From the NCBI RefSeq assembly GCF_014204545.1, contig NZ_JACHLJ010000002.1, positions 434,001 through 498,000 of the forward strand: a stretch of 64,000 bases of DNA, given 5' to 3'. The first letter of the stretch is position 1. Each line of letters opens with the position of its first letter. Of this stretch, positions 1 to 7,810 are shown piece by piece. A model generated the notes under the pieces. The model did not search any database. It was given only the letters and a program-made list of their open reading frames with translations, and was not told the DNA's origin. Both the position numbers and the translations under genes were made by a program. Source of the DNA: Brevundimonas vesicularis. Lineage in GTDB: Bacteria > Pseudomonadota > Alphaproteobacteria > Caulobacterales > Caulobacteraceae.

Positions 1-1
1 G

Positions 2-517
2 GAGGGCGGCGGCCTGAACGTGCGCACCGACTGGACCGATGTGCGCGACATCCTGAACACCGCCGCCGACCGGGTGTCGCGCCGCCTCGGCCAGCGCAAG
101 GTCACGCGCGATTTTCCGGCTCAGCTCAGTATGGTCGAGGCCGATCCAGGCCTGCTGGAACAGGCGGTGGTCAACATCCTGGAAAACGCCATCGCCTACA
201 GTCCCGACGGCACGACCATCGAACTGGCCGCCTATGAGGATCGCGGCGCCGTCGTCATCTCCATCGAAGACGAGGGACGCGGCATCCCGACCGCGGAGCT
301 GGAACGGGTGTTCGACAAGTTCCGCCGCATGGAGGAGTCCACCGACCGCGCCAAGGGGGCAGGTCTTGGTCTCGCCATCGCCAAGGGCTTCGTCGAGGCC
401 ATGCGCGGCCGCATCGCCGCCGCCAGCCCGATCCAGGACGACGCCGACGGCAAACGCGGCGCCCGCATCCTGATCAGCCTGCCCAAGTCCATCGCCACCC
501 ACCCGGATCTGCTGTGA
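2..517 (+). CDS. kdpD: Sensor histidine kinase KdpD, C-terminal part (5' end outside window)
   Basis: Only the end of the kinase is present; the reading frame is open from the window edge. The visible part is the HATPase domain that binds ATP for autophosphorylation. It has an N box (NILENAIAYS), G1 box (DEGRGIP), F box (FDKFRR) and G2 box (GAGLGLAIAKG). The stop overlaps the next start as TGATG, and the next gene is a KdpE-like regulator, so this is most likely KdpD, which senses potassium limitation or turgor at the inner membrane. The family name rests on the last 170 residues and the neighbour. Another OmpR-partner kinase is possible but less likely. Confidence 0.8.
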   Translation, partial: EGGGLNVRTDWTDVRDILNTAADRVSRRLGQRKVTRDFPAQLSMVEADPGLLEQAVVNILENAIAYSPDGTTIELAAYEDRGAVVISIEDEGRGIPTAELERVFDKFRRMEESTDRAKGAGLGLAIAKGFVEAMRGRIAAASPIQDDADGKRGARILISLPKSIATHPDLL

Positions 518-1206
518 TGTCCGCCGTTCGCCCCCAGGTTCTGGTCATCGACGACGAGCCGCAAATCCACCGCTTCCTGGCGCCCGCCCTGGACGCCGCC
601 GGCTATGAACCGCGCCGCGCCGACAGCGGTCAGGAGGGCCTGCGCGCCATCGCCCTATGGAGCCCCGACGCCGTGGTTTTGGACCTCGGCCTGCCCGACA
701 TGGACGGCAAGGACGTTCTGACGCGAGCGCGCGACTTCTATCAGGGACCGATCATCGTCCTGTCCGCCCGCGACCGCGAGGCCGAAAAGATCACGGCCCT
801 GGACCTGGGCGCCAACGACTATGTGGAAAAGCCGTTCGGCGTCGGCGAGCTGCTGGCCCGCATCCGGGCGGGTCTGCGTCAGGGCGCGCTGACGCCGGTC
901 GCGGGCGGAGTGGTCACGGCCGGCGATGTCATCATCGACCTGGACCGCCGCATCGTCACCCGCGCCGGCGAGCGGGTGAAGCTTCGTCCGAAGGAATACG
1001 ACGTCCTGGCCTACCTCGCCCGCAACGCCGGCAAGGTTCTGGGTCACGCCGACCTGCTCAAGACCATCTGGGGCGCCGGCCACGCCGACGACGTACAGTA
1101 TCTGCGCGTCGTCGTCGGCCAACTCCGGCACAAGCTCGAGGCCGATCCGGCCCAGCCCATCCTGCTCGTGACCGAGCCGGGCGTAGGATATCGGTTGGCG
1201 GACTGA
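517..1206 (+). CDS. kdpE: Response regulator KdpE
   Basis: This is a 229-residue OmpR-family response regulator. The N-terminal receiver domain starts VLVIDDEP and has the phosphoacceptor region VVLDLGLPDMDG. The C-terminal winged helix contains RLRPKEYDVLAYLARN-like and YLRVVVGQLRHKLE segments, as in KdpE. KdpE activates the kdpFABC potassium-transport operon after phosphorylation by KdpD. I chose the ATG at 517, which overlaps the kinase stop by one base; a GTG lies three bases upstream. The transporter genes themselves would be upstream, outside this window. Confidence 0.88.
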   Translation: MSAVRPQVLVIDDEPQIHRFLAPALDAAGYEPRRADSGQEGLRAIALWSPDAVVLDLGLPDMDGKDVLTRARDFYQGPIIVLSARDREAEKITALDLGANDYVEKPFGVGELLARIRAGLRQGALTPVAGGVVTAGDVIIDLDRRIVTRAGERVKLRPKEYDVLAYLARNAGKVLGHADLLKTIWGAGHADDVQYLRVVVGQLRHKLEADPAQPILLVTEPGVGYRLAD

Positions 1207-1280
1207 GCCCTTTGACAAGAGGGTTCGGCTGTCTTTCCGGATGCAGCCTCATAAAGGTCGGCGCGTTGTCTTCGGAACCC

Positions 1281-2222
1281 ATGTCTGAACCAGGCCCCCT
1301 CCCCCCGATTGTCTATCACCCGGCCTACAGCGCCGAACTGCCATCGGGTCATCGCTTTCCGATGCAGAAGTATGCGCGTCTGATCGAGGTGCTGAGAGAG
1401 GAAGGGCTGATCGGACCGGAGGGGCTGTGGGAGCCCGAACCTGCGGATTACTCGCTGCTCGCCGCCGTGCATGATCCCGACTATGTGCGCCAGGTCCTGG
1501 ACGCCCGCGTTCCGCCGAAGGTCGAACGGGTCATCGGCCTGCCCATCACGCGAAGCGTCGTCGAACGCACGCAGGCCGCCGTCGGCGGCACGGTGACCGC
1601 AGCCCGCCTCGCCCTTCGCCATGGCCTCGCCTGCAACACGGCCGGCGGCAGCCATCATGCCGGCCCGATGGGCGGCGCAGGCTTCTGCGTCTTCAACGAC
1701 ATCGGCGTGGCCGCGCGCGCCCTGATCGATAATGGCGAAGTCGGACAGGTCCTGGTGGTCGACCTGGACGTCCATCAGGGCGATGGAACCGCCTTCATCT
1801 TCGAGCACGAGCCCCGCGCCTTCACCTTCTCAATGCACGGCGAAAAGAACTTTCCGGTGCGCAGGGGGCCCAGCGATCTGGATATCGACCTGCCCGACGG
1901 AACAGGCGACGCAGCCTATGTCGCCCGGCTCAAAGACGTTCTGCCTGACCTGCTTCAACGCGTTGCGCCCGATCTCGTCTTCTACATCGCCGGCGTCGAT
2001 CCGCACGAAAGCGACCGGCTGGGGCGGCTGTCGCTGAGTGACGAGGGATTGGCTGAACGCGACGCCTATGTGCTTGAAACCTGTCTGGCGGTCGCACCGC
2101 TCGTCGGCGTCATCGGCGGTGGATACGACCACGATGTCGATCGTCTGGCGCGACGCCATGCGACGCTGCATCGCGCGGCCGCTCAGGCCTGGCGGCGGGG
2201 CATGGCCCGGCGGGAGGCTTGA
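1281..2222 (+). CDS. Histone deacetylase family protein (zinc-dependent amidohydrolase)
   Basis: A 313-residue arginase/deacetylase-fold protein of the bacterial histone-deacetylase superfamily. These enzymes hydrolyse acetyl-amide bonds, for example of polyamines or protein lysines. Visible zinc and catalytic motifs are GGSHHAGP (His-His dyad), VDLDVHQGDG (Asp and His ligands) and AGVDPHESDRLG (third ligand, Asp). The glycine-rich IGGGYD near the C-terminus is also typical. The start is the ATG at 1281 (MSEPGPLPPIVYHP), because the family begins close to the YHPAY segment; the frame is open further upstream but that part overlaps kdpE. The substrate cannot be told from sequence. The following gene overlaps or abuts the stop, suggesting cotranscription. 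Confidence 0.88.
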   Translation: MSEPGPLPPIVYHPAYSAELPSGHRFPMQKYARLIEVLREEGLIGPEGLWEPEPADYSLLAAVHDPDYVRQVLDARVPPKVERVIGLPITRSVVERTQAAVGGTVTAARLALRHGLACNTAGGSHHAGPMGGAGFCVFNDIGVAARALIDNGEVGQVLVVDLDVHQGDGTAFIFEHEPRAFTFSMHGEKNFPVRRGPSDLDIDLPDGTGDAAYVARLKDVLPDLLQRVAPDLVFYIAGVDPHESDRLGRLSLSDEGLAERDAYVLETCLAVAPLVGVIGGGYDHDVDRLARRHATLHRAAAQAWRRGMARREA

Positions 2223-2224
2223 TC

Positions 2225-2755
2225 GTGGCAGACGCGCCGCCGCTCATCATCACCGCAGCCTTGGACGACGGCGCTTTCGACTGGTTTGACGCCTTGCGCC
2301 AGGCGCACTTTCCCCGCCACCGGAACTTCATCTCGGCCCATCTGACCCTGTTCCACGCACTCCCCGGGGCGCAGGAAGGCGTCGTGTTGGAGACGCTGAA
2401 GTCGGCCTGCCGGCGCCAAGCGCCCATCCGCCTCGATGTACGCGGCCCGTGGTCCCTGGGGCGTGGCGTGGCCTACCGCCTGGCGTCCGCCGATCTGGAC
2501 CGACTGCGTGGACAACTCGCGGAGGCCTTTTCGCCCTGGCTGACCCGCCAGGATCAGGCCCCGTTCCGGCCACACATCACGATCCAGAACAAGGTCGAAC
2601 CCGCAGACGCCAAACAGCTGCTCGAGCAACTTCAACTTGAGTTCGAGCCGTTCGACATTCTCGCTGAAGGCTTGCTCGTCTGGCGCTACCTGGGCGGCCC
2701 GTGGGAGGCGATCGATCGGATTCCATTCGAGGGCAAGCTGACCCTCGACGACTGA
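2225..2755 (+). CDS. 2H phosphoesterase, 2'-5' RNA ligase / RNA 2',3'-cyclic phosphodiesterase family
   Basis: A protein of about 176 residues with the two HxTx signatures of the 2H phosphoesterase superfamily: AHLTLFHAL in the N-terminal half and PHITIQNK in the C-terminal half. Members act on 2',3'-cyclic phosphates or 2'-5' linked RNA in the cytoplasm; the cellular substrate is unknown. The length fits single-domain ThpR-like enzymes. A GTG start at 2225 lies three bases after the deacetylase stop; a TTG at 2219 is an alternative. It is the last chromosomal gene before the island boundary. Confidence 0.82.
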   Translation: MADAPPLIITAALDDGAFDWFDALRQAHFPRHRNFISAHLTLFHALPGAQEGVVLETLKSACRRQAPIRLDVRGPWSLGRGVAYRLASADLDRLRGQLAEAFSPWLTRQDQAPFRPHITIQNKVEPADAKQLLEQLQLEFEPFDILAEGLLVWRYLGGPWEAIDRIPFEGKLTLDD

Positions 2756-2772
2756 AATGCACCAACCGTGCG

Positions 2773-2819
2773 ATGGCGACCCCGGCAGGACTCCAACCTG
2801 CGACCTCGGCTTTAGGAAA
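2773..2819 (-). repeat. attL: duplicated 3' fragment of tRNA-Arg(CCT)
   Basis: The 47 bases match the 3' part of the intact tRNA at 54173-54249, from the anticodon loop to the CCA end, and similarity stops abruptly beyond 2819. Two differences from the right copy (C versus G at 2786, G versus C at 2800) lie on opposite sides of the T-stem and keep it paired. The fragment lacks the 5' half and cannot be a functional tRNA. It is best read as the host tRNA's original 3' end, displaced by integration. Confidence 0.9.
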
Positions 2820-2830
2820 TACTGCCGGCG

Positions 2831-2964
2831 GGGTCCAAGGCGATCCAAGGTCGTCCATTTAGATTATTTATATCATAAACTTACTGGACGATCCCGTCCA
2901 GCGCGCTACATCGGAATCCAGCCACACCCGAGCGATTTGTGCCCCATAGATGCTGTGGGGCACA
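2831..2964 (+). promoter_or_regulatory. Putative att arm region: inverted repeats, IHF-like site, integrase arm sites
   Basis: Between the att core and the integrase gene there is an AT-rich stretch and several short repeats. CCAAGG occurs twice ten bases apart (2835 and 2845). TATCATAAACTTA (2871-2883) matches the IHF consensus at 12 of 13 positions. CTGGACG/CGTCCAG (2884-2890/2895-2901) and TGTGCCCCA/TGGGGCACA (2938-2946/2956-2964) are perfect inverted repeats. TGTGCCCCAT recurs at the far island end (54117-54126), as expected for integrase arm-binding sites. The last repeat sits just upstream of the integrase start, so it could also autoregulate it. Function is inferred. Confidence 0.5.
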
Positions 2965-2974
2965 GAGGACTTCG

Positions 2975-4297
2975 ATGGCTAAACTGCTCCTGACTGACAA
3001 ACTCGTGGCCGGGGCGAAGGCCGGCCCCGGGGAGCGTCTCGAGCTATGGGATCTCAAAACGCCCGGCCTCTGTCTGCGTGTGACCGAACGGGGCCTGAAG
3101 ACCTTCGTCCTGAGATACCGAAGCGCTGATGGCGGACAGCCCCGCCTCAAGATCGGCCGTTTCCCGCAGATGTCATTACGATCCGCGCGCATCGAAGCGG
3201 GTCGTATTCGTAGCGAGGTGGAAGGTGGTCACGATCCCGCTGCGGCGAAGCGCAATGCTAAGCAGAAGCAAGCCGAACGCCCGCTCACCTTCGAGCAGCT
3301 TTATGACCGGTACGTCGAGGCCAGCCGCGCCGGCGAATGGAAGCCGAAGGGCAAGCGAAAGCGAGAGGTCACCTTCGATTACGAAGAGAGGCTTGCGGCG
3401 CGCCACATCAAGCCGATCCTAGGAGCCTTGCCGCTCGACGCGGTCAACCGTCAAATGGTCAAGAGCTTGCTCCGGGACATGATCGCCAAGGGCATCGGCG
3501 CGCAAACCAACCGATGCCAGGCGCTCATCAGGCAGGTGTTCGCCTATGGAATTTCGGAGGACCTTGTTCAGATCAATCCGGCTACTGGGTTCGCTCCGTT
3601 TGCCGATCAGGAGCCCCGGCAACGGATCTGGTCAAACGACGAGCTGAAAGCTCTGTGGCGAACGCTCAACGTCGAAGGCGCGCTGACGGACCAGCAGGGC
3701 CGCAAGACCTTTGTCGGACGCCAGCTGCGCATTGCGATCATGTTGTGCGCGCTGCTGCTACAGCGCCGCTCGGAGATCGCGGGAATGGCGATAGCGGAAG
3801 TGGATCTGGAAGATGCGGTGTGGCGCATACCGGCCGCCCGCATGAAGGGGGGACGCGCGCACGCAGTGCCTCTACCGCCCTACTCCATCATCCTGATCAA
3901 GGAGGCGATCGGTCTTGCACGCAAGGTTGGCGGCAAGGATGCCAAGCTGGTCTTTCCGAACGCGCGCCACACGGAGACGGCGATCGATCCTATGAGCCTG
4001 TCACGCGGCCTGGCCCGCCTTTCAGCGAGCTCCGGCGTCCAGGGCGCCACGCTGCACGATCTGCGCAGAACCGGCGCCACAGCCCTGACCAGCGAAAGGC
4101 TCGGGGTGAGCCCGTTCATTCGATCCAAAGTCTTGGGTCACGTGACGGACACCGGTGGTGGGGCGTCCGTATCGATGGTTCACTACGACACCAACGAGTA
4201 TCTCAGCGAGCGACGTAAGGCGTTGACTGCCTGGGAAGCTCGACTGCTCGAAATTGTGGGCATCGATCGGGAGGCGCACCTAAATGACGCAGCATAA
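2975..4297 (+). CDS. int: Tyrosine-type site-specific integrase (DUF4102/P4 family)
   Basis: A 440-residue tyrosine recombinase that integrates and excises the island at the tRNA-Arg 3' end. The N-terminus (MAKLLLTDKLV...WDLKTPGLCLRV) is the DUF4102 arm-binding domain. The catalytic domain shows RR at residues 264-265, HDLR (H361, R364), H389 in VLGH and the nucleophile candidate Y404 in VHYDTNEY, so the set is complete. The start is the ATG at 2975, preceded by AGAGGAC; a GTG in frame at 2939 is less plausible because it falls inside the inverted repeat. It is transcribed inward, away from attL. The next gene overlaps its end by 14 bases. Confidence 0.93.
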   Translation: MAKLLLTDKLVAGAKAGPGERLELWDLKTPGLCLRVTERGLKTFVLRYRSADGGQPRLKIGRFPQMSLRSARIEAGRIRSEVEGGHDPAAAKRNAKQKQAERPLTFEQLYDRYVEASRAGEWKPKGKRKREVTFDYEERLAARHIKPILGALPLDAVNRQMVKSLLRDMIAKGIGAQTNRCQALIRQVFAYGISEDLVQINPATGFAPFADQEPRQRIWSNDELKALWRTLNVEGALTDQQGRKTFVGRQLRIAIMLCALLLQRRSEIAGMAIAEVDLEDAVWRIPAARMKGGRAHAVPLPPYSIILIKEAIGLARKVGGKDAKLVFPNARHTETAIDPMSLSRGLARLSASSGVQGATLHDLRRTGATALTSERLGVSPFIRSKVLGHVTDTGGGASVSMVHYDTNEYLSERRKALTAWEARLLEIVGIDREAHLNDAA

Positions 4298-5108
4298 AGC
4301 AGGCTGGGCAGATCTCGGCGACGACCTCAACCTTGGCAGGGCTGACGATCTTAGCTGGTCGCTTGGCTATGCATCCTGGGGCGATCCTGACCCAAGGCTT
4401 TCACTAGCCTCCGACTTAAACGGCGTAACAAGCCCTAACCTGCCGCTCGATCAGTCTTGGTCGGTTATCTTCGCCGCTTGCGTGCTACGCGGCTGGCGTC
4501 CCAAGGATGAGCAGGCCTCCGAGAAGATCGGCGAGTTCCTGCCAAGTTCGGAAGGCATCGAAGGGCGACGTATCAGCAATCTGGCCGCCGTTCTCGAGGC
4601 CTCTCTGGACCCCCGCTTGGAGACATCGCCGCCGATCAGTGGCTCTCGCTGGCCTCGTGTGGATCCCCGCGGAACGCTAAGCTGGGCTTTGGGGCCCGAG
4701 GCTCGCGACCTTGTTGATCTACCCGATGCAATCGAAACCATCGGGCGCAACCTAGCCGCAGGCAGCGGGTCTGGAGCCTCCGCGAAAGTCGCCGCGGTCC
4801 CGCGTAAGGATTTAGGTGAGTTCCGATCTAAGAGCGCCAACGCTCTTTTCACGATGTTCCTCGCGATGAGCTATGCCCGTTCGGACCTGACCACCGCCGA
4901 GGCTGTCGATGCGTACCTAGACGATATTCACCTCGAGCTCAGAGAAGCGGTCGCCACCGATGGTCGCGATGAGTTCCAGAGGAGCGTCATCCGGAAGGCC
5001 TTGCAAATACCACCCGGTCAATTCCGCCAAATCATCGCCAACGCCCAGCAGCTCTACACCAGCAAGGCGAACCCGCTGACAAAAGCGCGGCGGAAGCCAG
5101 GAGTTTAG
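4284..5108 (+). CDS. Unknown protein overlapping integrase end
   Basis: I do not recognise this 274-residue protein. The ATG at 4284 lies within the end of the integrase gene and is preceded by a GGGAGG ribosome site, so the two are translationally coupled. The N-terminal part is rich in Trp, Asp and Leu (WADLGDDLNLGRADDLSW), and the C-terminal third is helical and charged and ends basic (TKARRKPGV). No membrane segment or catalytic motif is visible. Its place directly after int suggests a role in island maintenance, regulation or excision, but that is context only. Confidence 0.75.
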   Translation: MTQHKAGWADLGDDLNLGRADDLSWSLGYASWGDPDPRLSLASDLNGVTSPNLPLDQSWSVIFAACVLRGWRPKDEQASEKIGEFLPSSEGIEGRRISNLAAVLEASLDPRLETSPPISGSRWPRVDPRGTLSWALGPEARDLVDLPDAIETIGRNLAAGSGSGASAKVAAVPRKDLGEFRSKSANALFTMFLAMSYARSDLTTAEAVDAYLDDIHLELREAVATDGRDEFQRSVIRKALQIPPGQFRQIIANAQQLYTSKANPLTKARRKPGV

Positions 5109-5205
5109 GCTGTGCCCAAACTCATGAATTTCGCGCCCTAACTTTTCGCACGCCCCCGGACAGTGTGGCTCTTAGGCGTCCCCTCAACACGAGCCGGAGA
5201 CGCCA

Positions 5206-5415
5206 ATGGCTACCCCCTCTCACCCCCTCCCGCCGGGCGTAACGCCCTATCTCCGCATCGCGGACCTGACGGCCTGGCTGCGCATCTCGCGGTCGACCGC
5301 CTATGACTGGATCGCGAAGGGACGCCTGCCGCAAGGCGTCCGCATCGGCGGCGTCACCCTGTACGATCCGCGCGCGGTCAGCGACGCGCTGGGCCTCGAT
5401 CAGGAGGGCCGCTAA
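5206..5415 (+). CDS. AlpA-like small DNA-binding protein (excisionase/regulator)
   Basis: This 69-residue protein has a winged-helix fold signature of the AlpA/MerR-like excisionase group: YLRIADLTAWLRISRSTAYD is the helix-turn-helix, followed by WIAKGRLPQGVRIGG, a wing with the usual basic-glycine turn. Such proteins often act as directionality factors (Xis) or activate int and rep genes in tRNA-borne islands. The ATG at 5206 follows a GGAGACG ribosome site. The stop overlaps the start of the next gene (TAATG), so it leads a four-gene operon ending with the putative HUH initiator. Confidence 0.8.
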   Translation: MATPSHPLPPGVTPYLRIADLTAWLRISRSTAYDWIAKGRLPQGVRIGGVTLYDPRAVSDALGLDQEGR

Positions 5416-5768
5416 TGCGCGCGATCGACGCCAAACAAATACCGCCGGCCCACTCGGCTGAACACAGCAACGGCGTTTCGAGGGAGGCTGTCGCCCCCAC
5501 TTCGCCCCTGGAGTCGACGCTCGACACGCACCCCGGGGACCAGTCGACGTTGGTTAAGTCGACGCCGATGACGCTGGAAGAACACGAGCGGTTGGCGGCG
5601 ACCTTCGCCATGCCGAAGGTGCCCGCGTTTGTCGTCCGGCACATGCACGCGGGCTTTGCAGTCACCTCCCCGGCGCCGGTGACCCGCCGCCGCACGCGCC
5701 GGAAGCTCAAGCCCAACTGGCTGACGCCGCCTGATCCGATTGTGCCGCCGACGAGGGAGGGCCGGTGA
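5415..5768 (+). CDS. Small hypothetical protein in the mobility operon
   Basis: A 117-residue protein of unknown function. The first half is Ser/Thr/Pro-rich and probably disordered. The second half contains TLEEHERLAATFAMPKVPAF and a strongly basic run, TRRRTRRKLKPNW, that could bind nucleic acid. It starts inside the stop of the AlpA-like gene and its own stop overlaps the next start (TGATG), so it is clearly part of a coupled operon. No family is recognised; the operon position is the main evidence that it is real. Confidence 0.65.
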   Translation: MRAIDAKQIPPAHSAEHSNGVSREAVAPTSPLESTLDTHPGDQSTLVKSTPMTLEEHERLAATFAMPKVPAFVVRHMHAGFAVTSPAPVTRRRTRRKLKPNWLTPPDPIVPPTREGR

Positions 5769-5941
5769 TGAAGACGCGCATGATCGCAACTGACGCCCAG
5801 ATCGAAAGCAGTAACGACGAGCGTCGAGCCGAACGTGAGCTTGATCGTCAGCTGCGTCGCTACAATGCGGTCTGGTCCGAGTGCACCTTCGACGAGCTGC
5901 CCGATTGGGCTCACCGCGAACTCGACGAGGGTTTGAACTGA
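5768..5941 (+). CDS. Very small hypothetical protein (57 residues)
   Basis: The 57-codon frame starts MKTRMIATDAQIESS and ends HRELDEGLN. It is charged and probably helical (ERRAERELDRQLRRY), with no known motif. It fits exactly between its neighbours, with one-base overlaps at both ends: TGATG at 5766-5770 and again at 5939-5943. This seamless spacing makes it likely to be translated, and its role may be tied to the initiator protein encoded next. Confidence 0.6.
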   Translation: MKTRMIATDAQIESSNDERRAERELDRQLRRYNAVWSECTFDELPDWAHRELDEGLN

Positions 5942-6948
5942 TGGCCGAACGGACCACGAAGTCCCCGTTCATCGAAGTCGACTTCGACAGGTGCATTATT
6001 GAGGTCGAACGCGCCCCCGGGACCCTTCCCGGGGGCGACATTTTTGTTGGCGACCGGCTTCGCTGTTGGACGCATGCACACGTCATTGCCTACGGGGAAC
6101 CGACCTACTTCCAGGCGATCGAAACCTGCCGCCTGGTCCGCTTCGGAAGCCGTCACCTCCGCCCCCGTCGGGCAACGCGCCAGACCAACGCGCTGAGCGC
6201 CGATGACGCGGTGAAACTCTACCTGGCGATGCTGCGCGCGAACTTGCTAGGCATGCCGCTGACCTATTTCGCCACCGTGTCCTGGACGACCCTGGGCCTG
6301 CGGGACGATGCCGAGATCCAGGCCGCCACCCAGGCCTTGATGACGCGCATCCGTGAATGGTCGAGGCGCAAACGTGACGGCGGTACCGGCGCTAGGGCGC
6401 CGTTGCCGATCGCTTGGATCTGGTGTCATGAGCGGGGGCCCCGCCTGGGACTGCACACGCATTTTCTGATGCATGTCCCCCCGCTTCAGACCGCACGTCT
6501 CGGCAAGGTCATCTGCAGATTCCTGGAAAGCTACAGCGGTCGGTCGTTAGCGAAGGGCTCCGGCGAAACCTTAAGGACGTTCATGGCGATCGAACCGAGC
6601 CGCCGTTCAGGCTCGACCTCCGAGGCCACCGCCCTGCGGTTTCAACGCCGTCTGATGCGATACATGATGAAAGGTGTCGACCCACAGGGAGTCGTGCCTG
6701 CGTCGGCCGGCCGCCAACATGGCCAGCACTTTCACCGCGCATTGAAAATCTCCCCGCGCGATCAGGGTTCCGTCATCGGCAAACGATGCGGCTACTCGGT
6801 TCACAACCTTGGCCGCTCGGCTTTCGCCAAGCATAGGATCGGACATCGGTTGGGCGGCAGCGCTGCTGAGAATCTGCTCGATCAGCGCGGCTTCACGTTT
6901 GATGCCGAGGCCCTCCAGCTTCACCACCTCGCTGGTCTCGCCGGCTAA
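5941..6948 (+). CDS. Putative HUH-endonuclease replication initiator (inovirus Gp2-like)
   Basis: This 335-residue protein carries a candidate HUH motif, LHTHFLMHV (His172 and His174), preceded by beta-strand-like IAWIWCHERG. A candidate catalytic tyrosine motif, RYMMKG (Y241xxK244), lies about 70 residues later. The order and spacing match rolling-circle initiators of the inovirus Gp2 / Rep type, which nick one strand at an origin and stay covalently linked through Tyr. The start is the ATG at 5941, coupled to the upstream stop. It would give the island a way to replicate or to be mobilised. The assignment is by motif only; the rest of the sequence is not recognised. A strong hairpin follows the gene. 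Confidence 0.6.
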   Translation: MAERTTKSPFIEVDFDRCIIEVERAPGTLPGGDIFVGDRLRCWTHAHVIAYGEPTYFQAIETCRLVRFGSRHLRPRRATRQTNALSADDAVKLYLAMLRANLLGMPLTYFATVSWTTLGLRDDAEIQAATQALMTRIREWSRRKRDGGTGARAPLPIAWIWCHERGPRLGLHTHFLMHVPPLQTARLGKVICRFLESYSGRSLAKGSGETLRTFMAIEPSRRSGSTSEATALRFQRRLMRYMMKGVDPQGVVPASAGRQHGQHFHRALKISPRDQGSVIGKRCGYSVHNLGRSAFAKHRIGHRLGGSAAENLLDQRGFTFDAEALQLHHLAGLAG

Positions 6949-6968
6949 AACCGAGCAGCCTTAAAACT

Positions 6969-7000
6969 GCGACGCCTGTCTTTCAAAAGGCAGGCGTCGC
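6969..7000. terminator. Hairpin between convergent genes
   Basis: GCGACGCCTG (6969-6978) and CAGGCGTCGC (6991-7000) form a perfect 10-bp stem around a 12-base loop. It lies between the end of the HUH-like gene and the end of the convergent lipoprotein gene, so it can serve both strands. No long T run follows; a short CTTT is present on the plus strand. Confidence 0.65.
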
Positions 7001-7082
7001 GAGGCGCTTTCAACTGACTGGAAACAACTCTTTAGGCTAACGCCAACGACCACCAGAACGCTGACCGAACGACTTCCCCACC

Positions 7083-7736
7083 CTAGCAGGGCGCTGCTGA
7101 GCAAGGCTGCGGCGTCAGTTCGAGATACTTGAAGCGAAGTTCGGTCGCGCAGATGCTCAGCTGACCGGGATAGGCGATCTTCAGCTGCTCCATACGCTCG
7201 TGGAGTTGGCGGGCCTCCTCAAGCTGCAAGGCGTCGCCCGCCTGCCGAAAGCGCGTGCAAATCTGACGGGCTTCAGGCTCGTCGCGCATAATCGCAGCGG
7301 CCTGCTCTTCGGCCTGATTGTCCATGGCCTCCCGGCTTTCGGCGATCCGCTCAAGATACAGCGCGTAGTAGCGTTGGACGCCGTTCCAGGCGCGCCTCTC
7401 AGCCGCGCTGCCGACAGGGCTTTCGAGATACTGGATCAGGAAACCCTTCGCCTCCATTTCCTCGGCTTGAGTCCAAGGCACCGGTGTCGCACGCCCCGAC
7501 GCATCTGGCGGCGCTGGAAACATCGTCAGGATCGAACGATACGGATTGAACTGCGCGACCATGGTCCTCTTCTGCTGAGGCGAGGGCATTTGCAAAGCGC
7601 CGCCCTGCGGTTGAGCCGCTGCACTGGCCGCACCCAGGCTCTCAGACGCATAGGCGGCAGGCGCTGCATCATCGCACGCGATCAGCATGAGACTGACCCC
7701 CAGCGCACTTACTACGGCTGCTTTTACGTTCTGCAT
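7083..7736 (-). CDS. Putative lipoprotein of unknown function
   Basis: A 217-residue secreted protein. The N-terminus MQNVKAAVVSALGVSLMLIAC is a signal peptide ending in a lipobox (LIAC), so Cys21 would be lipidated and anchored to a membrane, probably the outer one. The mature part has an Ala/Gln-rich linker and then a helical, charged domain (RYYALYLERIAESREAMDNQ). It contains two further cysteines near the C-terminus besides those in ICTRFR and SICATE. No family is recognised. It is divergent from a small HTH repressor gene with a palindrome between them, so that regulator may control it. A lipoprotein is unusual among the intracellular cargo of this island. Confidence 0.75.
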   Translation of the reverse strand: MQNVKAAVVSALGVSLMLIACDDAAPAAYASESLGAASAAAQPQGGALQMPSPQQKRTMVAQFNPYRSILTMFPAPPDASGRATPVPWTQAEEMEAKGFLIQYLESPVGSAAERRAWNGVQRYYALYLERIAESREAMDNQAEEQAAAIMRDEPEARQICTRFRQAGDALQLEEARQLHERMEQLKIAYPGQLSICATELRFKYLELTPQPCSAAPC

Positions 7737-7759
7737 GACTGCTCTCCCTCCATCTCGAT

Positions 7760-7778
7760 TAACAACTATAGTTTGTTA
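7760..7778. promoter_or_regulatory. Palindromic operator-like site between divergent genes
   Basis: TAACAACTATAGTTTGTTA contains the perfect 10-bp palindrome AACTATAGTT flanked by near-symmetric TAAC and TGTTA. It lies 24 bases before the lipoprotein start and 33 bases before the XRE-type regulator start. It is the AT-richest spot of the gap, so it probably overlaps promoter elements and is a candidate binding site for the adjacent regulator. Confidence 0.5.
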
Positions 7779-7810
7779 CCGTCCGCCGTCGAGACCGCCA
7801 CGCTCAACGA

